Shown here in pieces: positions 48,437-57,255 of a stretch of 64,000 nucleotides of DNA. A model generated the notes under the pieces. The model had not been told where the DNA came from. It did no database searches and saw only the letters and a list, made by a program, of their open reading frames with translations. Source of the stretch: Allobosea sp. BH3. GTDB taxonomy: Bacteria > Pseudomonadota > Alphaproteobacteria > Rhizobiales > Beijerinckiaceae. Every line of letters starts with the position of its first letter. The stretch's first letter is position 1. A program made the translations under genes and the position numbers. The DNA lies in assembly GCF_025499465.1 (NCBI RefSeq), contig NZ_JAIMCA010000005.1, forward strand, positions 1 to 64,000. Reading direction: 5' to 3'.

Positions 48437-48510
48437 ATCAATCCCGGATCGTCGTTCAACCGTCAGCGCCAATCCGTTCTCACCGCCCCCTTCGCGAGGA
48501 TTCTCGTTCC

Positions 48511-49731
48511 ATGGCCCCCGCTCCCGTTTCCACCGCCCAATCCGTGCTCGTGCCGACCTATGCCCGCGCGCCCGTCGCTTTCGAGCGCGGCGAGGGCCCC
48601 TGGGCGATCACCGCCGACGGCACGCGTTATCTCGATTTCGGCGCCGGCATCGCCGTCAACGCGCTGGGCCACGCCCATCCGCATCTCGTCAAGACGCTGA
48701 CCGAGCAGGCCGGCAAGATCTGGCATACCTCGAACCTTTATGGCGCGCCCGAAGGCGAACGCCTCGCCCGCAGGCTCTGCGAGGCGACCTTCGCCGAGCG
48801 CGTCTTCTTCACCAATTCCGGCGCCGAGGCGAACGAGTGCGCCATCAAGATGGCGCGGAAATACCAGGCCGCGAAGGGCCATCCCGAGCGCTTCCATATC
48901 GTCACCTTCGAAGGCGCCTTCCACGGCCGGACGCTGGCGACGATCGCCGCCGGCGGTCAGCAGAAGTACATCGAAGGCTTCGGCCCCAAGGTCGAGGGTT
49001 TCGACCAGGTGCCCTTCGACGATGAGAAGGCGCTGCGCGCCGCCATCGGGCCTCAGACCGCCGCGTTGATGATCGAGCCGATCCAGGGCGAGGGCGGGCT
49101 GCGCTCCGTGCCGGCGCGCTTCCTCAAGCTGCTGCGCGAGCTCTGCGACGAGAACGGCCTGCTGCTGATCTTCGACGAGATCCAGACCGGCGTCGGCCGC
49201 ACCGGCAAGTTCTTCGCGCATGAGGCCTACGGCGTGACGCCGGACATCATGTCGATCGCCAAGGGCATCGGCGGGGGCTTCCCGATGGGCGCCTGCCTCG
49301 CCACCGAGGAGGCGGCTTCGGGCATGACGCTCGGCACCCATGGCACGACCTTCGGCGGCAATCCGCTCGCCATGGCGGTCGGCAATGCCGTGCTCGACGT
49401 TGTGCTGGCGCCGGGCTTCATCGAGAATGTCGGCCAGATTGCGCTCAGGCTGAAGCAGTCGCTCGCCGAGCTCAAGGACAAGCACCCGCAGGTGATCGCC
49501 GAGATCCGCGGCGAGGGGCTGATGCTGGGCCTGAAGCTTCACACGCTGAACACCGATTTCGTCAACGAGGCCCGTGCGCAGGGCCTGCTCGTGGTCGGCG
49601 CCGGCGACAATGTCGTGCGCCTGCTGCCGCCGCTGATCATCACCCAGGCGGATGTCGCCGAGGCGGTGTCCCGGCTCGACAGGGCCGCGAGCGCCGTCGA
49701 GGACGCGCTGAAGCGTCCGGCCGCCGAATAA
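48511..49731 (+). CDS. argD: Acetylornithine aminotransferase
   Basis: A class III PLP aminotransferase of 406 residues that converts N-acetylglutamate semialdehyde to N-acetylornithine in arginine synthesis, and may also act in lysine synthesis. Motifs are [17 protein letters not shown], an [13 protein letters not shown] stretch (about 212-224, PLP aspartate) and the lysine of [15 protein letters not shown] (near residue 250). The start is ATG 48511. The upstream open frame from 48430 lies in the leader. The SD (AGGA) lies in a small CGAG/CTCG hairpin. argF follows after 41 bases. Confidence 0.95.
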   Translation: MAPAPVSTAQSVLVPTYARAPVAFERGEGPWAITADGTRYLDFGAGIAVNALGHAHPHLVKTLTEQAGKIWHTSNLYGAPEGERLARRLCEATFAERVFFTNSGAEANECAIKMARKYQAAKGHPERFHIVTFEGAFHGRTLATIAAGGQQKYIEGFGPKVEGFDQVPFDDEKALRAAIGPQTAALMIEPIQGEGGLRSVPARFLKLLRELCDENGLLLIFDEIQTGVGRTGKFFAHEAYGVTPDIMSIAKGIGGGFPMGACLATEEAASGMTLGTHGTTFGGNPLAMAVGNAVLDVVLAPGFIENVGQIALRLKQSLAELKDKHPQVIAEIRGEGLMLGLKLHTLNTDFVNEARAQGLLVVGAGDNVVRLLPPLIITQADVAEAVSRLDRAASAVEDALKRPAAE

Positions 49732-49772
49732 GTTCGATCGATCAACCCCGCGCAAGCCGAAGGGAAGCGCCC

Positions 49773-50693
49773 GTGACGCGCCACTTCCTCGATCTCTCCG
49801 ATTTCTCCGCGACCGAGCTGCGCGCCATCCTGCGCGCCGGCGAGGAGATGAAGGCGCGACGTCGCACGCCCGCCGCCGCCGGAGACCGCCTGCTCGAAGG
49901 CAAGGTCATCGCCATGATCTTCGAGCAGCCGAGCCTGCGCACGCGCGTCTCCTTCGATGTCGGCATCCGCGAACTCGGCGGCTCGCCGATGATGGTCGCG
50001 GGCCATGAGATCGAGCTCGGCGAGCGCGAGACCATCGCGGACACCGCCCGCGTGCTGTCGCGCTATGTCGATGCGATCATGATCCGCATCCTCGACCATG
50101 ACTCGCTGGTCGAGATGGCCCGATACGCCACGGTCCCGGTGATCAACGGCCTGACCAAGCGCCAGCATCCCTGCCAGGTCATGGCCGATGTCATGACCTT
50201 CCAGGAGCGCAAGGGGCCGATCGCCGGCAAGCGCATCGCCTGGACGGGCGACACCAACAACGTCCTGACCTCCTGGGTGCACGCGGCCGGCCGGCTCGAT
50301 TTCGAACTCTCCATCGCGACGCCCGCGGAACTGGCGCCTCCACCAGCGCTGGTCGCCTGGGCGAAGAAGCAGGGCGCGAAGATCACGCTCACCCACAGGC
50401 CCGAGGAAGCGGTTGAGGGCGCCGATTGCGTCATCACCGATTGCTGGGTTTCGATGGGCGACGATGAGGGCACGCGCCACAACCTGCTGCGGCCCTATCA
50501 GGTCGACGACAGGCTGATGGACCGCGCCGAGAAGGACGCCATCTTCATGCACTGCCTGCCGGCCTCGCGTGGCGAGGAAGTCACGGACGCGATCATGGAC
50601 GGCCCGCAATCGGCTGTCTTTGACGAGGCCGAGAACCGCCTGCATGCGCAGAAGGGCATCCTCGCCTGGTGCTTCGGCGGGGTCGCGGCCTGA
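49773..50693 (+). CDS. argF: Ornithine carbamoyltransferase
   Basis: ArgF makes citrulline from ornithine and carbamoyl phosphate. The 306-residue protein shows the carbamoyl-phosphate motif as SLRTR (near residue 54; STRTR is more usual), HPCQV near 131 and HCLPASRG near 259. The GTG start has GAAGGGA upstream. It is coupled to hslO by a TGATG overlap. With argD upstream and argE nearby, this is an arginine-biosynthesis neighbourhood. Confidence 0.95.
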   Translation: MTRHFLDLSDFSATELRAILRAGEEMKARRRTPAAAGDRLLEGKVIAMIFEQPSLRTRVSFDVGIRELGGSPMMVAGHEIELGERETIADTARVLSRYVDAIMIRILDHDSLVEMARYATVPVINGLTKRQHPCQVMADVMTFQERKGPIAGKRIAWTGDTNNVLTSWVHAAGRLDFELSIATPAELAPPPALVAWAKKQGAKITLTHRPEEAVEGADCVITDCWVSMGDDEGTRHNLLRPYQVDDRLMDRAEKDAIFMHCLPASRGEEVTDAIMDGPQSAVFDEAENRLHAQKGILAWCFGGVAA

Positions 50694-51697
50694 TGGCCGC
50701 GGGCGAATTGAAGTCCACCGTCGGGCTCGACGATCGCGTCGTGCCCTTCGCCGTGCCGGATCTCGACGTGCGCGGCCGCGTCGTGCGCCTGGGCCCGGCC
50801 ATCGACACGATCCTGGAGCGTCACGACTATCCGGCGCCGGTCTCCCGCGTGCTGGGAGAAGCCGCGGCGCTTGCCGTGCTGCTGGGAACGGCGCTGAAGT
50901 TCGAAGGCCGCTTCCAGCTCCAGACCAAGAGCGATGGCGCGATCTCGATGATGGTGGTCGATTTCAATGCGCCGGACAATTTCCGCGCCGTCGCCCATAT
51001 CGACGAGGCGAAGCTGGTCGAGGCGATGGCGCTCGACAAGCTCTCGACCGGCGATCTGCTCGGCGAGGGCCATCTCGCCATGACCGTGGACCAGGGCTCG
51101 ACCACGACACGCTATCAGGGCATCGTCGCGCTGAAGGGCCAGAGCCTCGAAGAGGCGGCGCATCAGTATTTCCGCCAGTCGGAGCAGATTCCGACCCGCG
51201 TGCGCCTCGGCGTCGGCACGGTCACGACCGGCGGGCGTCCGGAATGGCGCGCCGGCGGCATCCTCGTGCAATTCATGCCGCATTCGCCGGATCGCCTGCG
51301 CGCCGCCGACATCCATCCCGGCGATGCTCCGGAAGGCCATGAGATCCTGGCCGGGGACGATCCGGACGGCATCAGCGACGATGCCTGGATGGAGGCGCGC
51401 TCGCTCGTCGAGACGGTCGAGGATCACGAGTTGCTCGACCCCATGCTGGAGAGCGAGCGCCTGCTCTACAGGCTCTTCCACGAGCGCGGCGCGCGCGTCT
51501 TCGAGCCCGTTCTGGTGCATGAGGCCTGCCGCTGCTCGCGCGAGCGCGTGCTGTCCATGCTGCGGGGCTTCTCGCCCGAGGACCGTCGCGCCATGATCGC
51601 CGATGACGGCCAGCTCGGCGTCACCTGCGAATTCTGCTCGCGGCGCTACAGCTTCGACCCTTCGGAGGTCGAGGACGGGCTCTCCGCGGGCCTCTGA
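50693..51697 (+). CDS. hslO: Hsp33 redox-activated chaperone
   Basis: Hsp33 is a cytoplasmic holdase switched on by oxidation and heat. The C-terminal zinc centre is present as CRC and, about 33 residues later, CEFC, the four cysteines that form disulfides on activation. The N-terminal domain with AVLLGTALKFEGRFQLQTKSDG-like sequence is intact. The ATG at 50693 overlaps the argF stop (TGATG), giving 334 residues. The argF-hslO pair is common in Hyphomicrobiales. Confidence 0.94.
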   Translation: MAAGELKSTVGLDDRVVPFAVPDLDVRGRVVRLGPAIDTILERHDYPAPVSRVLGEAAALAVLLGTALKFEGRFQLQTKSDGAISMMVVDFNAPDNFRAVAHIDEAKLVEAMALDKLSTGDLLGEGHLAMTVDQGSTTTRYQGIVALKGQSLEEAAHQYFRQSEQIPTRVRLGVGTVTTGGRPEWRAGGILVQFMPHSPDRLRAADIHPGDAPEGHEILAGDDPDGISDDAWMEARSLVETVEDHELLDPMLESERLLYRLFHERGARVFEPVLVHEACRCSRERVLSMLRGFSPEDRRAMIADDGQLGVTCEFCSRRYSFDPSEVEDGLSAGL

Positions 51698-51772
51698 AAC
51701 ATCGGCCTGGAAGCGTATCCCGCTTTCGGAAAAACGATGAAAAATCAAAGCAATACAGGGGAGAAGGCTGTC

Positions 51773-52246
51773 ATGAGCGAGACGGACGCGTTGCCGCGCC
51801 TTGGCCAGGGCGCCTGCTGGCAGGACCTGTCGGTGGGGCAGAAGTTCCGGACCTTCCGGCGCACCATCACCGAGACGGATCTGGTCAATTTCATCGCCGT
51901 GACGGGCATGCTGGAAGCGATCTTCATCGACGCCGACTATGAGGGCGCAGCGATGAAGGGCCGCCCCGTGCCGGGCGCGCTGACCTATACTCTGATCGAG
52001 GGCTTCATCCTGCAGACCCTGATCCAGGGCACCGGGCTGGCCATGCTGGAGCTGCAGCAGACGATCCACGCGCCCGTCGTCGTCGGCGACACGATCTGGG
52101 CGACGGTCGAGATCACCGGCATCAGGCCGACATCCAAGAGTGGCCGGGCCGTCGTGGATTCGATCATCGAGGTGTTCAATCAGGGTGGCGTGAAGGTCAT
52201 GACCTACACCGCCCGGAGGCTTTTGGCGGGTCGGCCCGAGGCCTGA
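51773..52246 (+). CDS. MaoC-like hot-dog protein, hydratase residues apparently missing
   Basis: A 157-residue hot-dog-fold protein. It matches the MaoC/(R)-hydratase pattern in layout (FRRTITETDLVNFIAVTG, then GRPVPGALTYTLIEGF and a VVGDTIWATVEITGIRPTSKSGR strand). The catalytic GD-x-NP-x-H stretch is replaced by a TGMLEAIFID sequence, lacking the Asp and His. It may bind acyl-CoA without being a dehydratase. GGAGAAGG lies just before ATG 51773. The frame from 51737 is possible but has no better site. Confidence 0.78.
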   Translation: MSETDALPRLGQGACWQDLSVGQKFRTFRRTITETDLVNFIAVTGMLEAIFIDADYEGAAMKGRPVPGALTYTLIEGFILQTLIQGTGLAMLELQQTIHAPVVVGDTIWATVEITGIRPTSKSGRAVVDSIIEVFNQGGVKVMTYTARRLLAGRPEA

Positions 52247-52277
52247 GCGAGCCGATCCGGCCTGCAACGCCCCCGTC

Positions 52278-52297
52278 ATCCCGGGTTGACCCGGGAT
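52278..52297. repeat. REP-like palindrome
   Basis: ATCCCGGGT (52278-52286) and ACCCGGGAT (52289-52297) pair perfectly around TG. Preceded by GTC, it matches the GTCAT-bounded elements elsewhere. Confidence 0.65.
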
Positions 52298-52464
52298 TCG
52301 TGCCGGAGCGCCTCCCGAAAGGCTGAGGCAAGGCTGCCAGCCGCGCGCCGCGCCGCGGGCGGCACAGTGCTCGTTCTCGTAAAAAATGCAGCGCTCTCAG
52401 TGTCTTATTTAGGTTAGCTGAGATGCGTGTTTCGCTTCGCCGCGGATGGAAGGATTGATTAACG

Positions 52465-52581
52465 ATGTTCCTGCGCCGCGGAACGATATTTTTAAGTTTA
52501 CCCGCTCAGGCAATTGTTTTTGTTGGAATTTTCCATGCATCGACGCATCTATCTGGAGAGTTTCTGCCGACGCAAGGTTAA
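52465..52581 (+). CDS. Possible small membrane protein (38 aa)
   Basis: An ATG-to-TAA frame of 38 codons in an AT-rich stretch. It encodes a basic N-terminus (MFLRRG) and a continuous hydrophobic segment (about residues 7-25), the shape of a small inner-membrane protein. The ribosome site is poor (AAGGA about 10-14 bases upstream) and there is no family match that I know. It could be chance. Confidence 0.2.
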   Translation: MFLRRGTIFLSLPAQAIVFVGIFHASTHLSGEFLPTQG

Positions 52582-52734
52582 TTCGCTGACCCTGTAAGCT
52601 TCGACGCCTAAGCGGCTGAACAAATTCGGTATTTGATCGTTGCTTAAAGTGGCGCGTGAGAAAGAAGGTAGGTCAATATATTACTGCATAAAGCCAGAGT
52701 ATTTACTTTAAGATGAACGACACCATCTTTTCAT

Positions 52735-53913
52735 TCAATTTCGGCACTCGGCCATCAGCCGGCGCATGAACGCCTCGCCCGCGTCGAGCTGCTCCAGCGT
52801 AATATATTCGTCCGGCTGGTGCGCCTGATCGATCGAGCCGGGCCCGCAGACCACGGTCGGCAGCCCGGCGCGCTGGAAATGCCCTGCCTCGGTGGCATAG
52901 GCGACGGCGATCGTGTGGTTTCGCCCCGAAAGCCGCATTGCGAGCCGCTCGGCCTCGGAGCCGGGCTCGGGCGCCAGGCCGGGCACATCCGAGCTCATAA
53001 CCGTCTGAATTGTCGAACTTGGTGCAGTTTTGCGCATGCGCGCAAGAATCTTGTCCGACGATACAGCAAAGCGCGCGGGCCCCATCTCCGGATCTGAGCC
53101 CGGAAGGGTCCGAATCTCCCAGAGCAGCTCGGCCCGGTCCGCAAGGATGTTGCGTGCGATGCCGCCATGGAACGAGCCGACATGGACCGTGTCATAGGGC
53201 GGGTCGAAGCGGCCGCCCCCGTCCGGCTGTTCCTTCGCCTCCTCCTGCATCAGGTCGAGCTCGGCCGCGAGCAGCGCGCCGGCATGGACCGCGCTCGCGC
53301 CGAGCTGCGGCTTGGAGGAGTGAGCGGCGAATCCGCCGATGGTCGTGTGGAAGGTTCGGATGCCCTTATGCGCATCGGCGATGTCGAGCGATGTCGGCTC
53401 GCCGACGATGACCGCTCGGGGGCGAGGCAGCGTCTTGCCCATGGCGGCGATGCCGTCGACGACGCCGAGGCAGGTCACCTCCTCGTCATAGGAGAGGAAG
53501 AGGTGGATCGGCGTCTTCAGGTCGGCCGCGATGAAGTCCGGCACCAGCGCGAGCGACAGCGCGACGAAGCCCTTCATGTCGACGGCGCCGCGGCCATAGG
53601 CGCGACCGTTCTCGACATGCAATGTGAAGGGATCCCGGCTCCAGGCCTGGCCCGCAACCGGCACTACGTCGGTATGACCGGAAAGTACGACCCCGCCACG
53701 GTCGGTAGGGCCGATGGTAGCGAACAGCGCTACCTTGTCTCCGGCCGCGTTCGGGAAGCGCACCGAAGGTATGCCCCAGCCGGCGAGGTAGTCCTCCACG
53801 AACGCCATCAGCGGCAGGTTGGAATTGGAGCTCACCGTGTCGAAGGCGACGAGGCGGGCGAGCATGTCGAGCGGCGTGTAGCGCTGCCCGGCCGGAGCGT
53901 TGGCGGGGGTCAA
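52735..53913 (-). CDS. argE: Acetylornithine deacetylase
   Basis: ArgE removes the acetyl group from N-acetylornithine. The M20 dinuclear metal motifs are present: SGHTDVVPV (near residue 78), the aspartate of GRGAVDMKG and the YDEEVTCLG region near 141, with GGFAAHSSKP in the lid domain. The TTG start overlaps the apaG stop (TTGA) and has GAAGG upstream, so it is coupled to apaG. The product is 392 residues. Together with argD and argF, three arginine genes lie within 6 kb. Confidence 0.92.
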   Translation of the reverse strand: MTPANAPAGQRYTPLDMLARLVAFDTVSSNSNLPLMAFVEDYLAGWGIPSVRFPNAAGDKVALFATIGPTDRGGVVLSGHTDVVPVAGQAWSRDPFTLHVENGRAYGRGAVDMKGFVALSLALVPDFIAADLKTPIHLFLSYDEEVTCLGVVDGIAAMGKTLPRPRAVIVGEPTSLDIADAHKGIRTFHTTIGGFAAHSSKPQLGASAVHAGALLAAELDLMQEEAKEQPDGGGRFDPPYDTVHVGSFHGGIARNILADRAELLWEIRTLPGSDPEMGPARFAVSSDKILARMRKTAPSSTIQTVMSSDVPGLAPEPGSEAERLAMRLSGRNHTIAVAYATEAGHFQRAGLPTVVCGPGSIDQAHQPDEYITLEQLDAGEAFMRRLMAECRN

Positions 53914-54302
53914 TGCAGAACCTTCTTCACGTAAGGGGAGTCGAGCGGGAAGAGCGGCACCGCGACATCGAAGATCGCGCCCTTCTCGTCCTGCATGGCG
54001 TAGAATCCCTGCATCGAGCCGTCCGGCGTCGTCAGCGGGCAGCCGGAGGTGTAGCTGAAGCTCTCGCCCGGCCGCAGCACAGGCTGCTTCCCGACCACGC
54101 CTTCGCCGCGCACCTCATGCACCTCGCCGCGCCCGTCGGTGATGATCCAGTGCCGCGTCATCAGCTGGACGGTCTGGTCCGACAGGTTCACGATCTCGAT
54201 GGAGTAGGCCCAGAAGTAGCGGCCCTGCGCATGTGAGGATTCCGCATCCATGAAACGCGGCGCCGCGCTGACGCGCACGCCATGCGTCTGTGCCTGATAC
54301 AT
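53910..54302 (-). CDS. apaG: ApaG protein (CoA/FN3-like fold)
   Basis: ApaG is a small immunoglobulin-like protein. The 130-residue product shows the family's SQ..VQL-type strand with RHWIITDGRGEVHEVRGEGVVGKQPVLRPG and TSGCPL motifs. Its cellular role is unsettled (linked to Co/Mg resistance in enterics). I set the start at 54302, where GGAGCC gives a site and the length matches relatives. ATG 54326 would add eight residues. It is followed by the overlapping argE. Confidence 0.9.
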   Translation of the reverse strand: MYQAQTHGVRVSAAPRFMDAESSHAQGRYFWAYSIEIVNLSDQTVQLMTRHWIITDGRGEVHEVRGEGVVGKQPVLRPGESFSYTSGCPLTTPDGSMQGFYAMQDEKGAIFDVAVPLFPLDSPYVKKVLH

Positions 54303-54482
54303 CGCCGAGGCTCCGCTCGCAGCCATCGCTCTGTTATCGGGGAGCCGGCGCCGGCGTCAATGCCGGTCATACCGCGATTCCGGCGTGGACAACCCCGCCG
54401 GTCCGGCCGCTGCCCCCTCGCGCAAGCTTGGCCTTTGCCGGGCGCTTCGCTAGCTATGGCCGATTGTCCTCGCGGATTTCGC

Positions 54483-55571
54483 ATGCTGCCCTTCAAGCCC
54501 GGCATCCAGCCCGACAGCTCCATTCGCGCCTTCATCGAGCAGGGCGTGATCCGTCTTGCCCGCCCGCCAGCGGAGACGCAGATCCAGCCAGCGAGCCTCG
54601 ATCTGCGCCTCGGTGAGCGCGCCTATCGCGTCCGCGCGAGCTTCCTGCCGGGGCCGGAACGCACGGTGCGCAGCCGCATCGAGGACCTCTCCCTGCACGA
54701 GATCGACCTGACCAACGGGGCCGTGCTGGAGACCGGCTGCGTCTATATCGCCGAGCTGATGGAGGGTCTGAACCTGCCCAGGGGCCTGCGCGCCGCAGCC
54801 AACCCGAAGAGCTCGACCGGCCGGCTCGACGTCTTCACCCGCGTCATCACCGACCGTGCCCGTGAGTTCGACCTGGTCGAGGACGGCTATGACGGCCCGC
54901 TCTTCATCGAGATCTCGCCGCGCACCTTCCCGGTGCTGGTGCGCTCCGGCTCGCGCCTGTCGCAGATCCGCTTCCGCGCCGGCGAGGCCCGCCTTGACGA
55001 CAAGGCGCTGGGAGAGCTCCACGCTCGCGAAACGCTGGTCAGCGCATCGGAGCCTTCCTTCCAGGGCGGCGTTGCCGTCAGCGTCGATCTGTCGGGCTTC
55101 GGCGGTCTTCTGGGTTATCGCGGCAAGCATCATACGGCGCTGATCGACGTCGACCGCGTCGGCGCCTATCGCGCGGCTGATTTCTGGGAGCCTATCCCGG
55201 ACGATGGCGCGGGCAGCATGATCCTCGATCCCGGCCAGTTCTACATCCTCGCCTCGAAGGAAGCCGTTCACGTCCCGCCCGACTACGCGGCCGAGATGAC
55301 GCCCTTCGACGCGCTGGTCGGCGAATTCCGCGTGCACTACGCCGGCTTCTTCGACCCAGGCTTCGGCCACAGCGCCGCCGGCGGCCAGGGTGCCCGCGCC
55401 GTGCTCGAGGTCCGCTCCCGCGACGTGCCCTTCATCATCGAGGACGGCCAGATCGTCGGCCGGCTGGTCTACGAGACCATGGCCGGGCGGCCGGAGGCGC
55501 TCTATGGCGCAGGGCTGAGCTCGAACTACCAGGGCCAGGCCCTCAAGCTGTCGAAGCACTTCAAGGGCTGA
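54483..55571 (+). CDS. 2'-Deoxycytidine 5'-triphosphate deaminase, long form
   Basis: A 362-residue Dcd relative made of two dUTPase-like barrels, the form used in many alphaproteobacteria to make dUTP from dCTP. The KSSTGRLDVFTRVITDRAREFD region (about residues 105-126) carries the conserved Ser/Arg and the nucleotide-binding segment of the family. The PIEISPRTFPVLV-like strand follows. The ATG at 54483 has GCGGA upstream. An ATG at 54456 would add nine residues. It is divergent from apaG-argE. Confidence 0.82.
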   Translation: MLPFKPGIQPDSSIRAFIEQGVIRLARPPAETQIQPASLDLRLGERAYRVRASFLPGPERTVRSRIEDLSLHEIDLTNGAVLETGCVYIAELMEGLNLPRGLRAAANPKSSTGRLDVFTRVITDRAREFDLVEDGYDGPLFIEISPRTFPVLVRSGSRLSQIRFRAGEARLDDKALGELHARETLVSASEPSFQGGVAVSVDLSGFGGLLGYRGKHHTALIDVDRVGAYRAADFWEPIPDDGAGSMILDPGQFYILASKEAVHVPPDYAAEMTPFDALVGEFRVHYAGFFDPGFGHSAAGGQGARAVLEVRSRDVPFIIEDGQIVGRLVYETMAGRPEALYGAGLSSNYQGQALKLSKHFKG

Positions 55572-55914
55572 AGTGGCCAGCGACACTGCTCCGAGCACGT
55601 CGTTGCGCTGACCGCATGGCTTTGGCTGCGTACGCAGCACCACCTGCGCGGGCGGCGACGGCAAAGAAGAGTTCTTCGCCGATCTGGGCCGTGTTCAGCT
55701 TCGGCTGAGACAGGGGGCTTCAGCGTCGTTTGCTCGGCGGTCCGTGGCGATGGCGGATGCCGAGGGAATGCCTGCTCTCAACGGCCGACGCCGACCCAAA
55801 AGTCCCGGCAGCGCCTGGCAAGGGGCGCCGCTGACGATTCCCGGATGACACCCGCATCGCGACCCGCTATGAACGCGGGCATGCCGCGCGTTGCTTCGCC
55901 AGCGCGAAGGGCAT
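55572..55914. other. 343-base gap before tRNA-Gly
   Basis: No convincing gene. The tRNA promoter must lie in its last part. I see no terminator with a T-run after the deaminase gene. Confidence 0.4.
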
Positions 55915-55989
55915 GCGGGCGTAGTTCAGTGGTAGAACGTCAGCTTCCCAAGCTGAATGTCGTCGGTTCGATCCCGATCGCCCGCTCCA
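55915..55989 (+). tRNA. tRNA-Gly (anticodon CCC)
   Basis: A full cloverleaf folds: acceptor GCGGGCG with CGCCCGC, D arm GTTC/GAAC, anticodon stem TCAGC/GCTGA around TTCCCAA (anticodon CCC), T arm GTCGG/CCGAT with TTCGATC loop. CCA is encoded. It reads GGG codons. It stands at the left edge of the second polysaccharide cluster. Confidence 0.95.
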
Positions 55990-56134
55990 ATATTTTCATC
56001 CGCCGGCACTCATACGCTGACGTGCTCCATGATGCAGGGCACTTATCTGGTGATGCCTGCTCTCCGCCAGCCTTCTGTCATCTTGGATGATAGTGGATCG
56101 GCGCCTCCTTCCATTTAGATCAGACGACGGAACT

Positions 56135-57112
56135 ATGAGCATTCTGGTTACAGGCGGGGCGGGCTACATCGGCAGCCACATGGTTCTGGAGTTGCTGGCT
56201 CGTGGCGAGACGGTCGTGGTCATCGACAATCTCTCGACTGGCAACCGGGCGGCCGTCCCCGCCGGCGTTCCGCTGATCGTTGGCGACATCGGCGACTTCG
56301 AAACCGTCGCGGGGGTCCTGCGCGAGCATGCGGTGCGCTCGGTCATCCACTTTGCAGCCCGGATTGTCGTGCCCGAATCGATGGTTGATCCGCTCGGCTA
56401 CTACCTCGCCAACACGGTGAAGATGCGCACCCTGCTCGCAGCCTGCGTAGCGGGGCAGGTTGGCGAGTTCATCTTTTCCTCGACGGCCGCGGTCTATGGC
56501 GAAACGACGCTGGAGCCCGTCCGGGAAACCGATCCGACAAACCCGCTCTCGCCCTACGGCACGTCCAAACTCGTAAGCGAATGGATGCTGCGCGATACGG
56601 CGGTGGCGCACGGCCTGCGCTACGCGATCCTGCGCTACTTCAACGTCGCGGGCGCCGATCCGGCCGGCAGAACCGGGCAGAGCAACCCCGCCGCGACGCA
56701 TCTGATCAAGGTCGCCCTCCAGGCCGCTCTTGGCACGCGGCCCTATGTGGAGGTTTTCGGCCAGGACTACCCCACGGCAGACGGCACCGGCGTACGCGAC
56801 TACATCCATGTCTCCGATCTGGCCAGTGCCCATGCTGCCGTTCTGGACTCCCTCCGGGCAGGCTCGCGGAACCTGCTGGTCAATGCCGGCTACGGGCGCG
56901 GCTATTCCGTGAGAGAAGTGATCCGATCGGTCGAGAACATCGCCGGGTGCAAGGTCGAGGTGCGCCAGGCCCCGAGGCGTCCGGGCGACGCTCCCTCGGT
57001 CATCGCCGAGGCTTCCCAGCTTCGCCGCGACATCGGCTGGATTCCGCGCTATGAGAATCTCGATACGATCATCCGTCACGCCTATGACTGGGAAAGCCTC
57101 ACGACTTCCTAG
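56135..57112 (+). CDS. galE: UDP-glucose 4-epimerase
   Basis: An extended SDR enzyme that interconverts UDP-glucose and UDP-galactose. The NAD loop GGAGYIGSH is at residues 7-15, the SSTAAVYG motif carries the active-site serine/threonine, and Tyr-x3-Lys is YGTSK near residue 145. The 325-residue length is normal. The start at 56135 has ACGGAA upstream. It probably supplies UDP-galactose or a related sugar to the polysaccharide cluster that follows. Confidence 0.93.
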   Translation: MSILVTGGAGYIGSHMVLELLARGETVVVIDNLSTGNRAAVPAGVPLIVGDIGDFETVAGVLREHAVRSVIHFAARIVVPESMVDPLGYYLANTVKMRTLLAACVAGQVGEFIFSSTAAVYGETTLEPVRETDPTNPLSPYGTSKLVSEWMLRDTAVAHGLRYAILRYFNVAGADPAGRTGQSNPAATHLIKVALQAALGTRPYVEVFGQDYPTADGTGVRDYIHVSDLASAHAAVLDSLRAGSRNLLVNAGYGRGYSVREVIRSVENIAGCKVEVRQAPRRPGDAPSVIAEASQLRRDIGWIPRYENLDTIIRHAYDWESLTTS

Positions 57113-57146
57113 AAGCGGGGCGCTTGGCGCCTTTGCGGCGGCGCGG

Positions 57147-57173
57147 TTGACATCGGCCTCGCAGCGGTATTGA
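57147..57173 (+). promoter_or_regulatory. Possible promoter of the ABC-exporter operon
   Basis: TTGACA at 57147-57152 and TATTGA at 57168-57173, 15-base spacer (short), about 80 bases before the permease start. Confidence 0.3.
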
Positions 57174-57255
57174 GAGGCGCGCTTCCTGATCGACGATCGC
57201 AAGCGGTGAAGGGGTTCGAGCGCCCTTTGCTGGCAGACTTCGGAGTGCGTGTGCC

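Larger units (their letters stand above)
52247..52734. other. 488-base gap with a palindrome and an AT-rich island
   Basis: A perfect palindrome is at 52278-52297. From about 52380 the sequence becomes clearly AT-richer than the rest of the window. It holds a short open frame at 52465-52581 (listed separately) and no other likely gene. Confidence 0.5.
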
